Shown here: positions 45,803 to 54,002 of the stretch, piece after piece
Numbering within the stretch: position 1 is the stretch's first letter
Layout of the letters: every line of letters begins with the position of its first letter
NCBI RefSeq assembly: GCF_000170855.1
Contig: NZ_ABCQ01000003.1
Span: 62,001 to 126,000 of the forward strand
Source: Moritella sp. PE36
GTDB lineage: Bacteria > Pseudomonadota > Gammaproteobacteria > Enterobacterales > Moritellaceae
DNA length: 64,000 nt
Reading direction: 5' to 3'
Position numbers and translations under genes: made by a program
Notes under the pieces: generated by a model
Databases searched by the model: none
Seen by the model: the letters and a program-made list of their open reading frames with translations, nothing else
Told to the model about the DNA's origin: nothing

Positions 45803-47032
45803 TTATCTCGCTACTCGTGTTAATACTAATTCGCGCGCTTGTTCTAATACCGCTTGGTCATGGCGTAATGCCGATAAATTATCGGCGGTGGCCATCTCCA
45901 CCATATTCGGTTCGATGACCATATTTGCACGTACCTTTTGCAATCCATTCACCACAATTTTATCTTCAGCAGATAAGCCTTGGGTCACGATCCGCAGGCC
46001 TTGCACTTTTTCACCCAGTGAAATACCACGGTATTGCAGTTTATTGTCAGCACCGACAACTAACACAAATTTGTTATTTAAGTCAGTACCAATGGCTTTA
46101 TCGTCAATTAAAATACCATCGTAAGTTGCACTGCCGGCAATACGTAAACGGGTAAATAAACCCGGTAACAAATCACTGTCGAGATTAGCAAAACGCGCTC
46201 TGACCCGGATAGTACCCGTGTTGCGGTTAATCGCATTATCAACAAAATCAATCACACCGGTATGGGTAAAATCGCTTTCATTCGCCAGCGCCATAAATAC
46301 CGGGTTGCCGTCAGAACGTTGATCATTACGTTTATTCTGCGCCGTTAACTGCACATATTTAAGGTAAGTCTGTTCATCAACATCAAAATAGGCATACATA
46401 TGCGCGGTAGACACCAGACTGGTTAACTGTGTTTTTCCCGCTGTCACATAGTTACCCATAGTGACGTTGGCATAAGAAACACGCCCCGAAATAGGCGCTT
46501 TAACGCGAGTATAAGCAAGATCGAGTTCGGCACTCATCAGCGCGGCTTTAACCGACGCGACTTCCGCCGTAGTTTGATGCATATTCGCTTGGCGGGTATC
46601 GATTAACTCTTCTGAAACAGCATTTTTATTAAATAATTTAAAGGCACGCTGATAATCATTTTTCGCCAATTTCTCAGCCACTGTCGCACTGCTTAATTTC
46701 GCTTTTAAGCGCTGTACTTCTGCCGCAAAGACACTGGGATCAATTTGAAATAAAATAGCGCCTTTTTTCACTAAGGCCCCTTCATCAAAATTCACTGAAT
46801 TGATATAACCAGACACCCGAGGGATCAAGGTGACCTGTTCTGGCGCTTCTAAGCGGCCAGTAAATTCGTCCCACTCCGTGACAGGTTCGTTTATCACCTT
46901 GGCAACACTTACTTTTGGTGCGGGTCTACTCTGGACTTGGGATTGTGGCGATTGTTCACTACCACATGCGGTTAATACCAGCGCTGTTAAGCTGGTGATC
47001 ATAAATGTGCGAAATATATTACTTGTTGTCAT
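45803..47032 (-). CDS. RND periplasmic adaptor (AcrA/MexA-like)
   Basis: Membrane-fusion lipoprotein of 409 residues (T-A-L-V-L-T-A-C lipobox) linking the pump to an outer-membrane channel. The lipoyl halves (G-Y-I-N-S-V-N-F-D-E-G-A-L-V-K-K-G and V-K-A-P-I-S-G-R-V-S) flank an alpha-hairpin. A beta-barrel and membrane-proximal domain follow (G-L-R-I-V-T-Q-G-L). ATG 47032 is chosen because AAGGGA precedes it and the lipoprotein signal then starts cleanly. Likely repressed by the adjacent TetR protein. Confidence 0.92.
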   Translation of the reverse strand: MTTSNIFRTFMITSLTALVLTACGSEQSPQSQVQSRPAPKVSVAKVINEPVTEWDEFTGRLEAPEQVTLIPRVSGYINSVNFDEGALVKKGAILFQIDPSVFAAEVQRLKAKLSSATVAEKLAKNDYQRAFKLFNKNAVSEELIDTRQANMHQTTAEVASVKAALMSAELDLAYTRVKAPISGRVSYANVTMGNYVTAGKTQLTSLVSTAHMYAYFDVDEQTYLKYVQLTAQNKRNDQRSDGNPVFMALANESDFTHTGVIDFVDNAINRNTGTIRVRARFANLDSDLLPGLFTRLRIAGSATYDGILIDDKAIGTDLNNKFVLVVGADNKLQYRGISLGEKVQGLRIVTQGLSAEDKIVVNGLQKVRANMVIEPNMVEMATADNLSALRHDQAVLEQARELVLTRVAR

Positions 47033-47134
47033 GTGATGATGTCCCTTCGTTACATTGTTTTGCAATCAGCAAATCAAGATAATGAGTGTCAGTTGATACA
47101 GCGCTTATTACGCAGCATTGGTCTATCATTTCAT

Positions 47135-47192
47135 ACCAATTGGTACGCATTATTACATACCGATTGGTACAAATTGTTACGTACCGATCGGT
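47135..47192. promoter_or_regulatory. Three TetR-type operators at 24-bp spacing
   Basis: Palindromes ACCAATTGGT (47135-47144), ACCGATTGGT (47159-47168) and ACCGATCGGT (47183-47192) start exactly 24 bp apart and all sit in an (A/G)TACC...GGTA(C/T) context. They lie between the divergent adaptor and TetR genes, close to the adaptor start side. Multi-site repression of the pump is inferred. Confidence 0.8.
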
Positions 47193-47308
47193 ATGGTATA
47201 TATTTTTCAAATAGAGTCAATAGTTTTCGTCTGTAAAGACACTGGACAGAAGACAACACTCTGTCTATCCTATGCGCATAAATGAAGGTAATAAAAGGTC
47301 TAAAAAAT

Positions 47309-47914
47309 ATGTCTAAAACAAGTTGCGTTGGTCGCCCTAAGGGCTTCGATGTTGATGACGTCTTAGAGAAGGCATTAGCAGTATTTTGGGCTAAAGGTTA
47401 TGAAGGCGCGTCACTGAGTGATCTCACCAAAGCAATGGGGATCAACAAGCCCAGCCTGTATTCAACATTTGGTAATAAAGAAGGATTATTCCTTAAAGCA
47501 GTGGATTTATATGAACAAAGACCCTGTGGTTATTTTCGTCCAGCATTAGAAGAAGCGACTGCCAAAGCGGTTATTGCAGCCATGCTCAATGGGGCGGCAA
47601 AAAGTTTAGCCGATCACAATAACCCCCAAGGTTGCATGCTTATTCAAAGTGCGTTAACCGGCAGTGATGACTGTGAATCAGTCAAGCAGGCATTGATAAG
47701 TCGCCGCCGGGATCATCAAAACGAACTTAAAATACGCTTGGAACTTGCCCAACAACAAGGGGATTTGACCACGGAGTACAGTGCTGAATCGCTTGCTCAA
47801 TACTTAGCGACCATTATTCAGGGCATGACAATCCAGGCAACGAACTGCAGCAGCGCAGCAGAGTTACAGAACATTGCCGATCTCGCGCTAAGCCATTTCC
47901 CCGGATTAGAGTAA
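47309..47914 (+). CDS. TetR/AcrR-family repressor of the RND pump
   Basis: Regulator of 201 residues with a TetR DNA-binding domain: G-R-P-K-G-F-D-V-D-D-V-L, then F-W-A-K-G-Y-E-G-A-S-L-S-D-L and the recognition helix I-N-K-P-S-L-Y-S-T-F-G-N-K. The C-terminal domain resembles the TetR_C group that includes YcdC/NfxB-unrelated drug regulators. ATG 47309 is supported by AAAGG upstream; an ATG 27 nt earlier is possible. Position and the three operators indicate control of the divergent efflux operon and of itself. Confidence 0.87.
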   Translation: MSKTSCVGRPKGFDVDDVLEKALAVFWAKGYEGASLSDLTKAMGINKPSLYSTFGNKEGLFLKAVDLYEQRPCGYFRPALEEATAKAVIAAMLNGAAKSLADHNNPQGCMLIQSALTGSDDCESVKQALISRRRDHQNELKIRLELAQQQGDLTTEYSAESLAQYLATIIQGMTIQATNCSSAAELQNIADLALSHFPGLE

Positions 47915-47963
47915 TTTGATTACACGAGAGTAGAGATAGTAGAAAGAGTCGCGACCATCATGC

Positions 47964-48758
47964 TTAATGTCGATTTCGTATTGCGCGATCGGCGATACGA
48001 TCAATTAAACTCGGCACCAGCAATTTAAACCAGCGCCCTAACCGACCACGTAACGAGGTGATCAGTAATCGCTGTCGGTGACTAATTGCATGCAGGCATA
48101 ATTGTGCACACTGCTCTGCAGTCATCAGCTTGCTTTCCTGCATAGGCGTTGCGCCTAAGGGTTTACCATCAGTGCCAATGGCACGTTTATGTGTTTCTGT
48201 TACCACAAAGTCTGGACAAATAACGGTAATATCAATGCCATCATCTTTTAATTCAATGCGTAATGAATCAAAGAAACCAATAACGGCATGTTTCGATGCC
48301 GCATAACCGGTACGATAAGGAACGCCTGTCAATCCGGCTATCGAGGCAACCGTTGCAATACTGCCTTTACTCGCTTTTAGTGCAGGTAACGCAGCATGGG
48401 TCAGATAAACAGCGCCAAGGTAGTTCACTTGCATCATGCGTTCGTAAATGGCTAAGTCCTCCATTTCGTCTAACCGCCCCCACATGGTGATCCCAGCATT
48501 ATTCACCAAAATATCGAGACCACCATACTGTTCCAAGGTTGCCGCGACCAGTGCTTTACATTGTGCTTGGTCACTGACATCACAAGCATAAATACCAACG
48601 TCACCGTCTAATTCATCCGCCACTTGTTGTAACCGTTCCAGATTACGCGCAGCTAACATTAATTTTGCGCCAGCCCGGGACAGCTTAATGGCGAGTGCAC
48701 GACCAATCCCTTCTGACGCGCCTGTAACTATGATGACTTTTCCGTGAATACCGTCCAT
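47964..48758 (-). CDS. Short-chain dehydrogenase/reductase
   Basis: NAD(P)-dependent oxidoreductase of 264 residues. It has the Rossmann motif T-G-A-S-E-G-I-G, the N-N-A-G structural motif, catalytic Ser in A-S-I-A-G, and Y-A-A-S-K. An Arg following the second beta strand (A-A-R-N-L) suggests NADP preference. The C-terminus continues past the core with a hydrophobic/basic tail (W-F-K-L-L-V-P-S-L-I-D-R) that could touch membrane. The substrate is unknown; lipid-linked SDRs are a possibility. Confidence 0.87.
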   Translation of the reverse strand: MDGIHGKVIIVTGASEGIGRALAIKLSRAGAKLMLAARNLERLQQVADELDGDVGIYACDVSDQAQCKALVAATLEQYGGLDILVNNAGITMWGRLDEMEDLAIYERMMQVNYLGAVYLTHAALPALKASKGSIATVASIAGLTGVPYRTGYAASKHAVIGFFDSLRIELKDDGIDITVICPDFVVTETHKRAIGTDGKPLGATPMQESKLMTAEQCAQLCLHAISHRQRLLITSLRGRLGRWFKLLVPSLIDRIADRAIRNRH

Positions 48759-48938
48759 GGGTTCTCGCTATTTCTGTTGTTTGATATGACTACTCTACGG
48801 TATATGCCGAGGTAATAAAATCAAATCAGCTCTCAACTGTCGAGTTTAGACAGAGATATAATTTGACAAATTGTGGGTTTCCCTCCCATCACGTAAACTA
48901 AGAGCAATGCATAAACTTGCAACCAAATAGAGAAAAAA

Positions 48939-49445
48939 ATGAGTTACGCAAATTCAAAATATGTTGTCTTATATCAGAAGAATTGGTCAGAAGCCTTAAG
49001 AACCGCGAAGCGATTACATTCATCACTACAGCGTTTATCTAACGACTTCCCAATTTCATCGGAAAAATTAACGAGTGCCGATGAAGATCTACAAGATAAA
49101 ATCGATGCTTTTAGAATCCGGTTTACTGATTTACTAGATTGTATTAGGCATAAACTATTTCGTAACTTATTGAAGTTAGAAGATGAAACACCGATTAGTA
49201 TGGTTGATGTCTTAAATATGATGGAGAAGCGTTCTGTTCTATCTTCCCCTCAACAGTGGAAGTTATTAAGAGAAGTCAGAAATGCATTCTCACATGACTA
49301 TCCTGAATCAGAACATGAACGCTCTGAAGCACTTAATTTAGCTTGGCAGCACGCAGACCAGTTACTGCTTATTCTGTCTAATCTTAAACGATATTTACAA
49401 ACAATTGATATTGAATTAGATGGAGATATTGATGCGCTTATCTAG
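48939..49445 (+). CDS. HepT-like HEPN ribonuclease toxin
   Basis: All-helical protein of 168 residues with the HEPN active site RxxxxH in R-E-V-R-N-A-F-S-H-D-Y (R followed by N-A-F-S then H). HepT toxins cut RNA and are neutralised by oligo-AMPylation by their MNT partner. Here the toxin gene comes first and overlaps the nucleotidyltransferase gene by 14 bp, the typical tight pairing. It begins the accessory region of the window. Confidence 0.8.
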   Translation: MSYANSKYVVLYQKNWSEALRTAKRLHSSLQRLSNDFPISSEKLTSADEDLQDKIDAFRIRFTDLLDCIRHKLFRNLLKLEDETPISMVDVLNMMEKRSVLSSPQQWKLLREVRNAFSHDYPESEHERSEALNLAWQHADQLLLILSNLKRYLQTIDIELDGDIDALI

Positions 49446-49728
49446 TCAAGAACGAGATATTATCGTTACAAATGTTCATCAATACATTGCCTCCGACGCT
49501 AAAGTTTGGCTGTTTGGTTCACGTTGTGACGACTCTAAATCTGGTGGTGATATCGATCTTTATATTGAAAGTGATCCTATCAATAAGCCGTTAGAATCTC
49601 GTATTTACCTCAAAATAGCGTTACAAGATGCACTCGGTTATCAAAAAATAGATCTGGTTTACCATGATCGTGAACGAGAAATGCAGCCAATTCATGAAAT
49701 AGCAAAAGCTGAAGGTATTCTCCTTTAA
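49432..49728 (+). CDS. MntA-like nucleotidyltransferase antitoxin
   Basis: Minimal nucleotidyltransferase of 98 residues with the Pol-beta signature G-S-R-x-x-D-x-x-x-x-G-G-D-I-D-L, whose Asp pair binds metal, and a later conserved acidic site in K-I-D-L-V-Y. MntA AMPylates a Tyr near the HEPN active site of HepT to silence it. ATG 49432 is preferred over 49420 because GGAG lies 6 nt upstream. A terminator follows at once. Confidence 0.85.
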   Translation: MRLSSQERDIIVTNVHQYIASDAKVWLFGSRCDDSKSGGDIDLYIESDPINKPLESRIYLKIALQDALGYQKIDLVYHDREREMQPIHEIAKAEGILL

Positions 49729-49745
49729 GCATACAAGATAACCAG

Positions 49746-49771
49746 CAGCCTCATACGTGAGGCTGTTTTAT
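49746..49771 (+). terminator. Terminator of the HepT/MntA operon
   Basis: CAGCCTCA pairs with TGAGGCTG around TACG, followed by TTTTATT; 18 bp past the stop. Confidence 0.88.
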
Positions 49772-49885
49772 TACAATGATTTAAACACTTAACAATCACT
49801 CTCTATTCATGTCATGTTCCCAGTCAGGATAGCACCGCAGTATATGCTCACAGCCCTCAAATAAAACAAAACTGTCTTACAGACT

Positions 49886-50578
49886 ATGCTTAAAACAACA
49901 GGCCACAACACGATACATAATAATTTGAAAGCAGCGGATCCAACAAGGTTAAACGATATCTTCATTCAGCTAATGCGGCACTATGGGCACCTGCCCTGGT
50001 GGCCCGCGGATACGGAATATGAAATGATGGTGGGCGCGATATTGACCCAGAATACCAACTGGAAAAACGTGGAAAAGGCACTGGCGAATTTAGCCGGAAA
50101 GTTAACACCGCAACAAATACTGGCGATGCCCGTCGATACGCTGGCACAACTTATCCGTTCCAGTGGTTATTACAATCAAAAGGCCATCAAACTAAAAGCG
50201 CTGACACTCTGGTATCAAGAGTATGATTTTGACATCAGCCAAGCCCGTTGTATCGAGGGGACTATTTTACGTAATGAACTGCTCGCCGTTAATGGTATCG
50301 GCCCGGAAACGGCTGACAGTATTTTGGTTTATGCACTGGATAAGACTTTTTTCATCATCGACAATTATACCCGCCGCATCCTGCACCGCATCGGGTTCGA
50401 ACTGCCAACTGGTTATGACAAACTCCGATTGCTGCTAGAGCAGAACATCCCACGAGACATTACCACCTATCAGCAATACCATGCGTTGCTGGTTGAACAC
50501 GCTAAACGCTACTGCACTAAGATACCTCAGTGTCAGCATTGCCCGCTTAATAAGTGTTGCCAGAAAAGGATTGAATGA
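49886..50578 (+). CDS. Endonuclease III-like DNA glycosylase (MagIII-like branch)
   Basis: Base-excision repair enzyme of 230 residues. It has the helix-hairpin-helix and GPD region V-N-G-I-G-P-E-T-A-D-S-I-L-V-Y-A and catalytic Asp in F-F-I-I-D-N-Y-T-R-R. The C-terminal Cys cluster (C-x5-C-x2-C-x4/5-C) would hold a 4Fe-4S centre. G-A-I-L-T-Q-N-T-N-W-K-N-V-E is typical of the branch related to 3-methyladenine glycosylase MagIII rather than Nth. The ribosome site is weak. Confidence 0.82.
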   Translation: MLKTTGHNTIHNNLKAADPTRLNDIFIQLMRHYGHLPWWPADTEYEMMVGAILTQNTNWKNVEKALANLAGKLTPQQILAMPVDTLAQLIRSSGYYNQKAIKLKALTLWYQEYDFDISQARCIEGTILRNELLAVNGIGPETADSILVYALDKTFFIIDNYTRRILHRIGFELPTGYDKLRLLLEQNIPRDITTYQQYHALLVEHAKRYCTKIPQCQHCPLNKCCQKRIE

Positions 50579-50584
50579 CTCTGA

Positions 50585-51085
50585 CTATTCACACGTAGTT
50601 TCTGTATCGTAACCAAGATAGTAATATCCGCGCCATAACGCTTGTGATTGGCCTGCATTTGTCAGCTTAAAAACGAGGCCTTCTGTTGTACTGCAATAAT
50701 CAAAACCATACAGCTTTACATCCATATCGATTACGCCTATAGCAAGATCGATATCAGTATCTGTATTAATGGCATAAAATGAATAACCGTTAGTTAAATT
50801 AACAGTTGCGCGATCCTCTAGTAATGCTAAACAATCCTTACCCGTTTCGGCTGGTCTAGCGATACGAGCGGTAATCACGTTCTCTGAATTGTCCAGCGGC
50901 ACCAACGTTAACTTCGTGTTATTAACAATAGAATCATTTTTAATCGCCAAACAGCTGCCATGTAACCAGCCGACATTATGTTCAAAATCAGCCATGACTT
51001 CCGTAGGCTGAATGTGAGTTGGTTCAGCACACGCTGTTAATAACATAGCGCTAGTGAGCAATCCGAAATATGACTGTTTTTTCAT
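50585..51085 (-). CDS. Small lipoprotein, candidate immunity protein
   Basis: Predicted lipoprotein of 166 residues (MKKQSYFGLLTSAMLLTAC). The mature part has four or more Cys and mixed beta structure; no family recognised. GGAAGG precedes the ATG at 51085, and that ribosome site lies inside the last codons of the upstream peptidase gene. Its start is 1 nt after that gene's stop, so the two proteins are made together. A periplasm-facing lipoprotein encoded behind a cytosolically made peptidoglycan peptidase is the usual layout of an effector/immunity pair. Confidence 0.7.
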   Translation of the reverse strand: MKKQSYFGLLTSAMLLTACAEPTHIQPTEVMADFEHNVGWLHGSCLAIKNDSIVNNTKLTLVPLDNSENVITARIARPAETGKDCLALLEDRATVNLTNGYSFYAINTDTDIDLAIGVIDMDVKLYGFDYCSTTEGLVFKLTNAGQSQALWRGYYYLGYDTETTCE

Positions 51086-51086
51086 G

Positions 51087-51659
51087 TTACCTTCCATTAA
51101 AAGACCAGTGAGGTGCATCAGTTTTTAATTTTTTGACACCAAAAGATTCACCGACTTTATGCAATGCAATATTGGTATTCGCATTTGTATAAAAAGTTAA
51201 TGCTTCTTCATTGCCATCTTTTTTTTTGACATTAATTGTTCCCGTCCACGTGATTGTCATATCAATTGCTTTGCCAGCAATATGATTACTTGTTAATGAC
51301 GGTGGATTGATACTTCGAGGCGGTACAGCGAGTCCGAACCCTCTAACCATCTCCAGCGCTCCAGCTTTGCTCTTGGTTAGCTCTCCATGATCCCAAGCAA
51401 TATCGACACCACTCATTTTCGCTGCATCTGAAGGCTTGCACTTTCCTTGAGATATTTTCCAAGACCAATGAAATAAGTAAGCTCTTTTATTACTTCTTTT
51501 CGTGGTTGATACGACAACTTGCGCACCAGCATCAGTTAACGCTTTTATAAATGCTTTAACATTTGCTTTAAATAGCACATCTAAATCATCCACTTTAATG
51601 CTATTTTTCGCATGTGTATTAGCCCATGACACCCAATATTTACCGCTATTAGTTGGCAT
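51087..51659 (-). CDS. M15-type peptidoglycan peptidase without signal peptide, candidate effector
   Basis: Protein of 190 residues with the zinc-site pattern of M15 D-Ala-D-Ala or L-Ala-D-Glu peptidases: S-N-H-I-A-G-K-A-I-D-M (His126, Asp133) and D-A-P-H-W (His184). No signal peptide is present, although the substrate is in the periplasm, so it needs phage lysis proteins or a type VI-like secretion route. No phage genes surround it. AAGGA precedes the ATG. Together with the following lipoprotein it forms a two-gene unit. Confidence 0.75.
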   Translation of the reverse strand: MPTNSGKYWVSWANTHAKNSIKVDDLDVLFKANVKAFIKALTDAGAQVVVSTTKRSNKRAYLFHWSWKISQGKCKPSDAAKMSGVDIAWDHGELTKSKAGALEMVRGFGLAVPPRSINPPSLTSNHIAGKAIDMTITWTGTINVKKKDGNEEALTFYTNANTNIALHKVGESFGVKKLKTDAPHWSFNGR

Positions 51660-51973
51660 TATATATCCTTATATGCAACGTGATTATTTTGATTTTCAAG
51701 CAAAAAACTAAATTAGTTACGACCTGTAATTAATCCATTATATAAAAAAAACAAATAAACTAAGCACGGTAAAAGCATGATTTAAAATGCAGGGGAAACA
51801 CTATAATAGGCAGTGGACATAAAAACAGATAGTTAATCGTCAGTTAACACATAACCATAACCACAACCCAAGCAGTTCGCATCAGTATTACAAATATCCT
51901 AATGTGTGCCTATTTCGTTTATAAAATAAAGCTTATAAAAGATCTATTTATTGTAAATAGGACATCCATAATA
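51660..51973. other. AT-rich intergenic region
   Basis: A 314-bp region containing the promoter of the peptidase gene. Its left-hand ORF-like content shadows the end of the nuclease gene and lacks a ribosome site. No hairpin or repeat recognised. Confidence 0.45.
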
Positions 51974-52888
51974 TTAAGCAATAAAGACATTAAACGCAGA
52001 CGGGCTTGCACTCTCTTTTTGAACTCTTACCTCAGATACATTTACAGCATTAAAGGTAACCGTAATACCTTCCCTTATATCACGCACGCTGCTTTGTAAT
52101 TCTCGGGCATTGAAATAATAGTCTCCATCCTTCGATTTAATGAAGCCAAATCTTTTCTTAGGATCCCATTTACGTACTTTACCGCTGTATGTACGCAAGT
52201 CCCCTGCCGTACTTTTAGATTTTAATGCAATAAAACAGCGATCACTGGTTTCTTGCACAATATCAAAGAGCGAATCTCGACTTTTAATCAGTTTTTTTAA
52301 GCTCTGAAAACCCTCAGTTCGCGGATCAAACGAAGAGTTAATTTGCTTAATCATACTGCCCATATCACCAAGATAAACAGGATCATCTCGTTCTACACAG
52401 CGATCGTAAGCATTCAGTAATAAAGTATCTAAATCATCATTATTGTTTTGAGTGACTTCGAATAAGTTATCGATGAATACAAAGTTGTGACATGCTTTTC
52501 TAAAGCGTTCTGGGGTATTTTTCTTACCAATAGCCATCACATGTATGCCGTACTCTCTAATACGTTGTGCGACACTATAAAAGCCGCCATCGCTAGACAC
52601 GATACAAACAGCATTAACACGCGAGTTATTATTAGTGACTTCAATTGCATCCATCATCAACGCATGATCCGCAGCATCCTTACCATAGTGGAACTGCTGT
52701 TTAGGGCTTGATGCCGTTTCGTGTAAAATATCTTTCCATGCTTTTTGATGTGGGTCGGTCCAATCTGCGTACACCCACTTAATCGCGACAGTGCCGTATT
52801 TTTCAACTTCCTCTAACATCGCTAAATAATCGTTGTGTGAAGCATTTTCAGCATCAACTAGTACCGCAAAAGTTAACTCTGTTTTCAT
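51974..52888 (-). CDS. NYN nuclease - LOTUS - cold-shock domain fusion
   Basis: Putative RNA nuclease of 304 residues. NYN/PIN-like domain, residues about 5-150: V-L-V-D-A-E-N with metal-site Asp12, D-A-A-D-H-A-L-M-M-D, and V-S-S-D-G-G-F-Y. An OST-HTH/LOTUS module follows, about 160-235 (D-P-V-Y-L-G-D-M-G-S-M-I-K... F-D-I-V). A C-terminal cold-shock/S1-like module, about 243-304, has G-K-V-R-K-W-D-P-K-K-R-F-G-F-I and D-G-D-Y-Y-F. NYN-LOTUS proteins are RNA-targeting; the added cold-shock domain suggests single-stranded RNA binding. ATG 52888 has AAGGAT upstream. It lies 52 bp after the Thg1-like gene, on the same strand and with the same style of ribosome site. Confidence 0.85.
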   Translation of the reverse strand: MKTELTFAVLVDAENASHNDYLAMLEEVEKYGTVAIKWVYADWTDPHQKAWKDILHETASSPKQQFHYGKDAADHALMMDAIEVTNNNSRVNAVCIVSSDGGFYSVAQRIREYGIHVMAIGKKNTPERFRKACHNFVFIDNLFEVTQNNNDDLDTLLLNAYDRCVERDDPVYLGDMGSMIKQINSSFDPRTEGFQSLKKLIKSRDSLFDIVQETSDRCFIALKSKSTAGDLRTYSGKVRKWDPKKRFGFIKSKDGDYYFNARELQSSVRDIREGITVTFNAVNVSEVRVQKESASPSAFNVFIA

Positions 52889-52940
52889 TATGATTATCCT
52901 TAATTTTAATGTCTGTAATAACAAATTAACTATTAATTAT

Positions 52941-53807
52941 TTAAACGAGAACGGCAGACTGTTCACTCTTGGTTGAGCACGCTATTCGTGTTTGACTAAC
53001 ATCATCAAAACATGGCATATTCTCGGTTAAAGTCTCATCTAAACGTGACAGCATAATCTCAACACTTTCATAATCATTAAGTTTAAAGGTTATTAATTTT
53101 CCATTGATGTCTGGCACATACAATGAAAAAGATCCTATAACCTTGTTATATGAATCAAACAAGTCGTACTCTGCTATCTTAGAAAATAGAGCTTCTACAT
53201 CGTCTTTGATACCAGCTTCATAAATATCAAGTTCACTTTCAAGGCGTAACACTTTACAGGCGGCATTTCGACAAGCTAGCGCACACCTAAATTTAATATA
53301 TTCTTTTACGTCTTCCGTTGTATTTAAAACTAATGGTCTTGAATCAAAAGCCATTTTATGTGGCGGTTCTTTTTTCTGATGTTTTCGTTTACCCTTTTTA
53401 TTATTTGGATTCAATGATTCAAAGTGAATAGTCATCGCACTTGATAGTATTCCAGAAAGCATACTACCGATCTTAAAAATACGGTTGTTATAATAATTTT
53501 CGCCCTGATTAAGAACAAATGACACTTCATCAGAAGCGGAAAACGCACAATAGAAAAAGCTACTATCAGTTGCGGCTTTTTTATTTTTCAATGAGTAATG
53601 CACTTCCTTGGTCGCTTTTGATAGTCCTCGATTGTATCTTTCATTCGATAACGTATCTTTTAAATATTTTTTACTGGCCTTAATGCCATCAAGGCGATAA
53701 CACAAAAACTGTTCAGGTTTTGAGGCGTATTGAATTATTGAATCCATTTCAATTTCATTATATTTTTTCATCAGTGCTGTAATTTCAGCTGTCGAATATA
53801 TACTCAT
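52941..53807 (-). CDS. Thg1-like 3'-5' RNA polymerase (tRNA-His guanylyltransferase family)
   Basis: Protein of 288 residues following the Thg1/TLP layout. The metal-binding R-L-D-G motif (Asp40) matches the family R-I-D-G, and S-A-S-D-E-V-S-F-V (Asp93) matches S-D-E-Y-S-F. Then come N-N-R-I-F-K-I-G-S-M-L-S and A-F-D-S-R-P-L-V-L... V-K-E-Y-I-K-F-R-C-A, where the family has SFDGR and YxxWRQ. Thg1-like proteins add nucleotides to the 5' end of RNA in the 3'-5' direction, repairing or maturing tRNA. The YxxWRQ Trp is Phe here and a basic insert (about 135-150) is present. First gene before the NYN nuclease. Confidence 0.75.
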   Translation of the reverse strand: MSIYSTAEITALMKKYNEIEMDSIIQYASKPEQFLCYRLDGIKASKKYLKDTLSNERYNRGLSKATKEVHYSLKNKKAATDSSFFYCAFSASDEVSFVLNQGENYYNNRIFKIGSMLSGILSSAMTIHFESLNPNNKKGKRKHQKKEPPHKMAFDSRPLVLNTTEDVKEYIKFRCALACRNAACKVLRLESELDIYEAGIKDDVEALFSKIAEYDLFDSYNKVIGSFSLYVPDINGKLITFKLNDYESVEIMLSRLDETLTENMPCFDDVSQTRIACSTKSEQSAVLV

Positions 53808-53910
53808 TTTAAATCCTTAATGATCGTACTTTGCAACGACACCGCTTCTCGTTCCATCTATGCTATTTATCTTACGAGGAACAACTTATTGCTATTTGAT
53901 AAGATAATAC

Positions 53911-53967
53911 GGGAACAGACATATCACGGCCTTTTGCGGTCATAGATTCATGGTTCATGTCTGTCCC
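53911..53967. repeat. REP-like inverted repeat
   Basis: GGGAACAGACAT (53911-53922) pairs with ATGTCTGTCCC (53957-53967) across about 34 nt and is followed by CTTTTATT. GGGACAGAC-type arms are common in palindromes linked to RAYT transposases, but no transposase is nearby. It may also act as a terminator or leader between the DUF1399-like gene and the Thg1-like gene. Confidence 0.5.
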
Positions 53968-54002
53968 ACTTTTATTACGTCAGGCTTTGATAATCCAAAA
54001 TA

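Noticed and set aside
47019-47236. Two short ORFs with Tyr/Asn-rich repeats between the pump and TetR genes
   Set aside because: Their repeats are produced by the three 24-bp operators, not by a protein.
51902-52099. 65-codon plus-strand ORF at the 3' end of the NYN gene
   Set aside because: It is antisense to the cold-shock domain and has no ribosome site.
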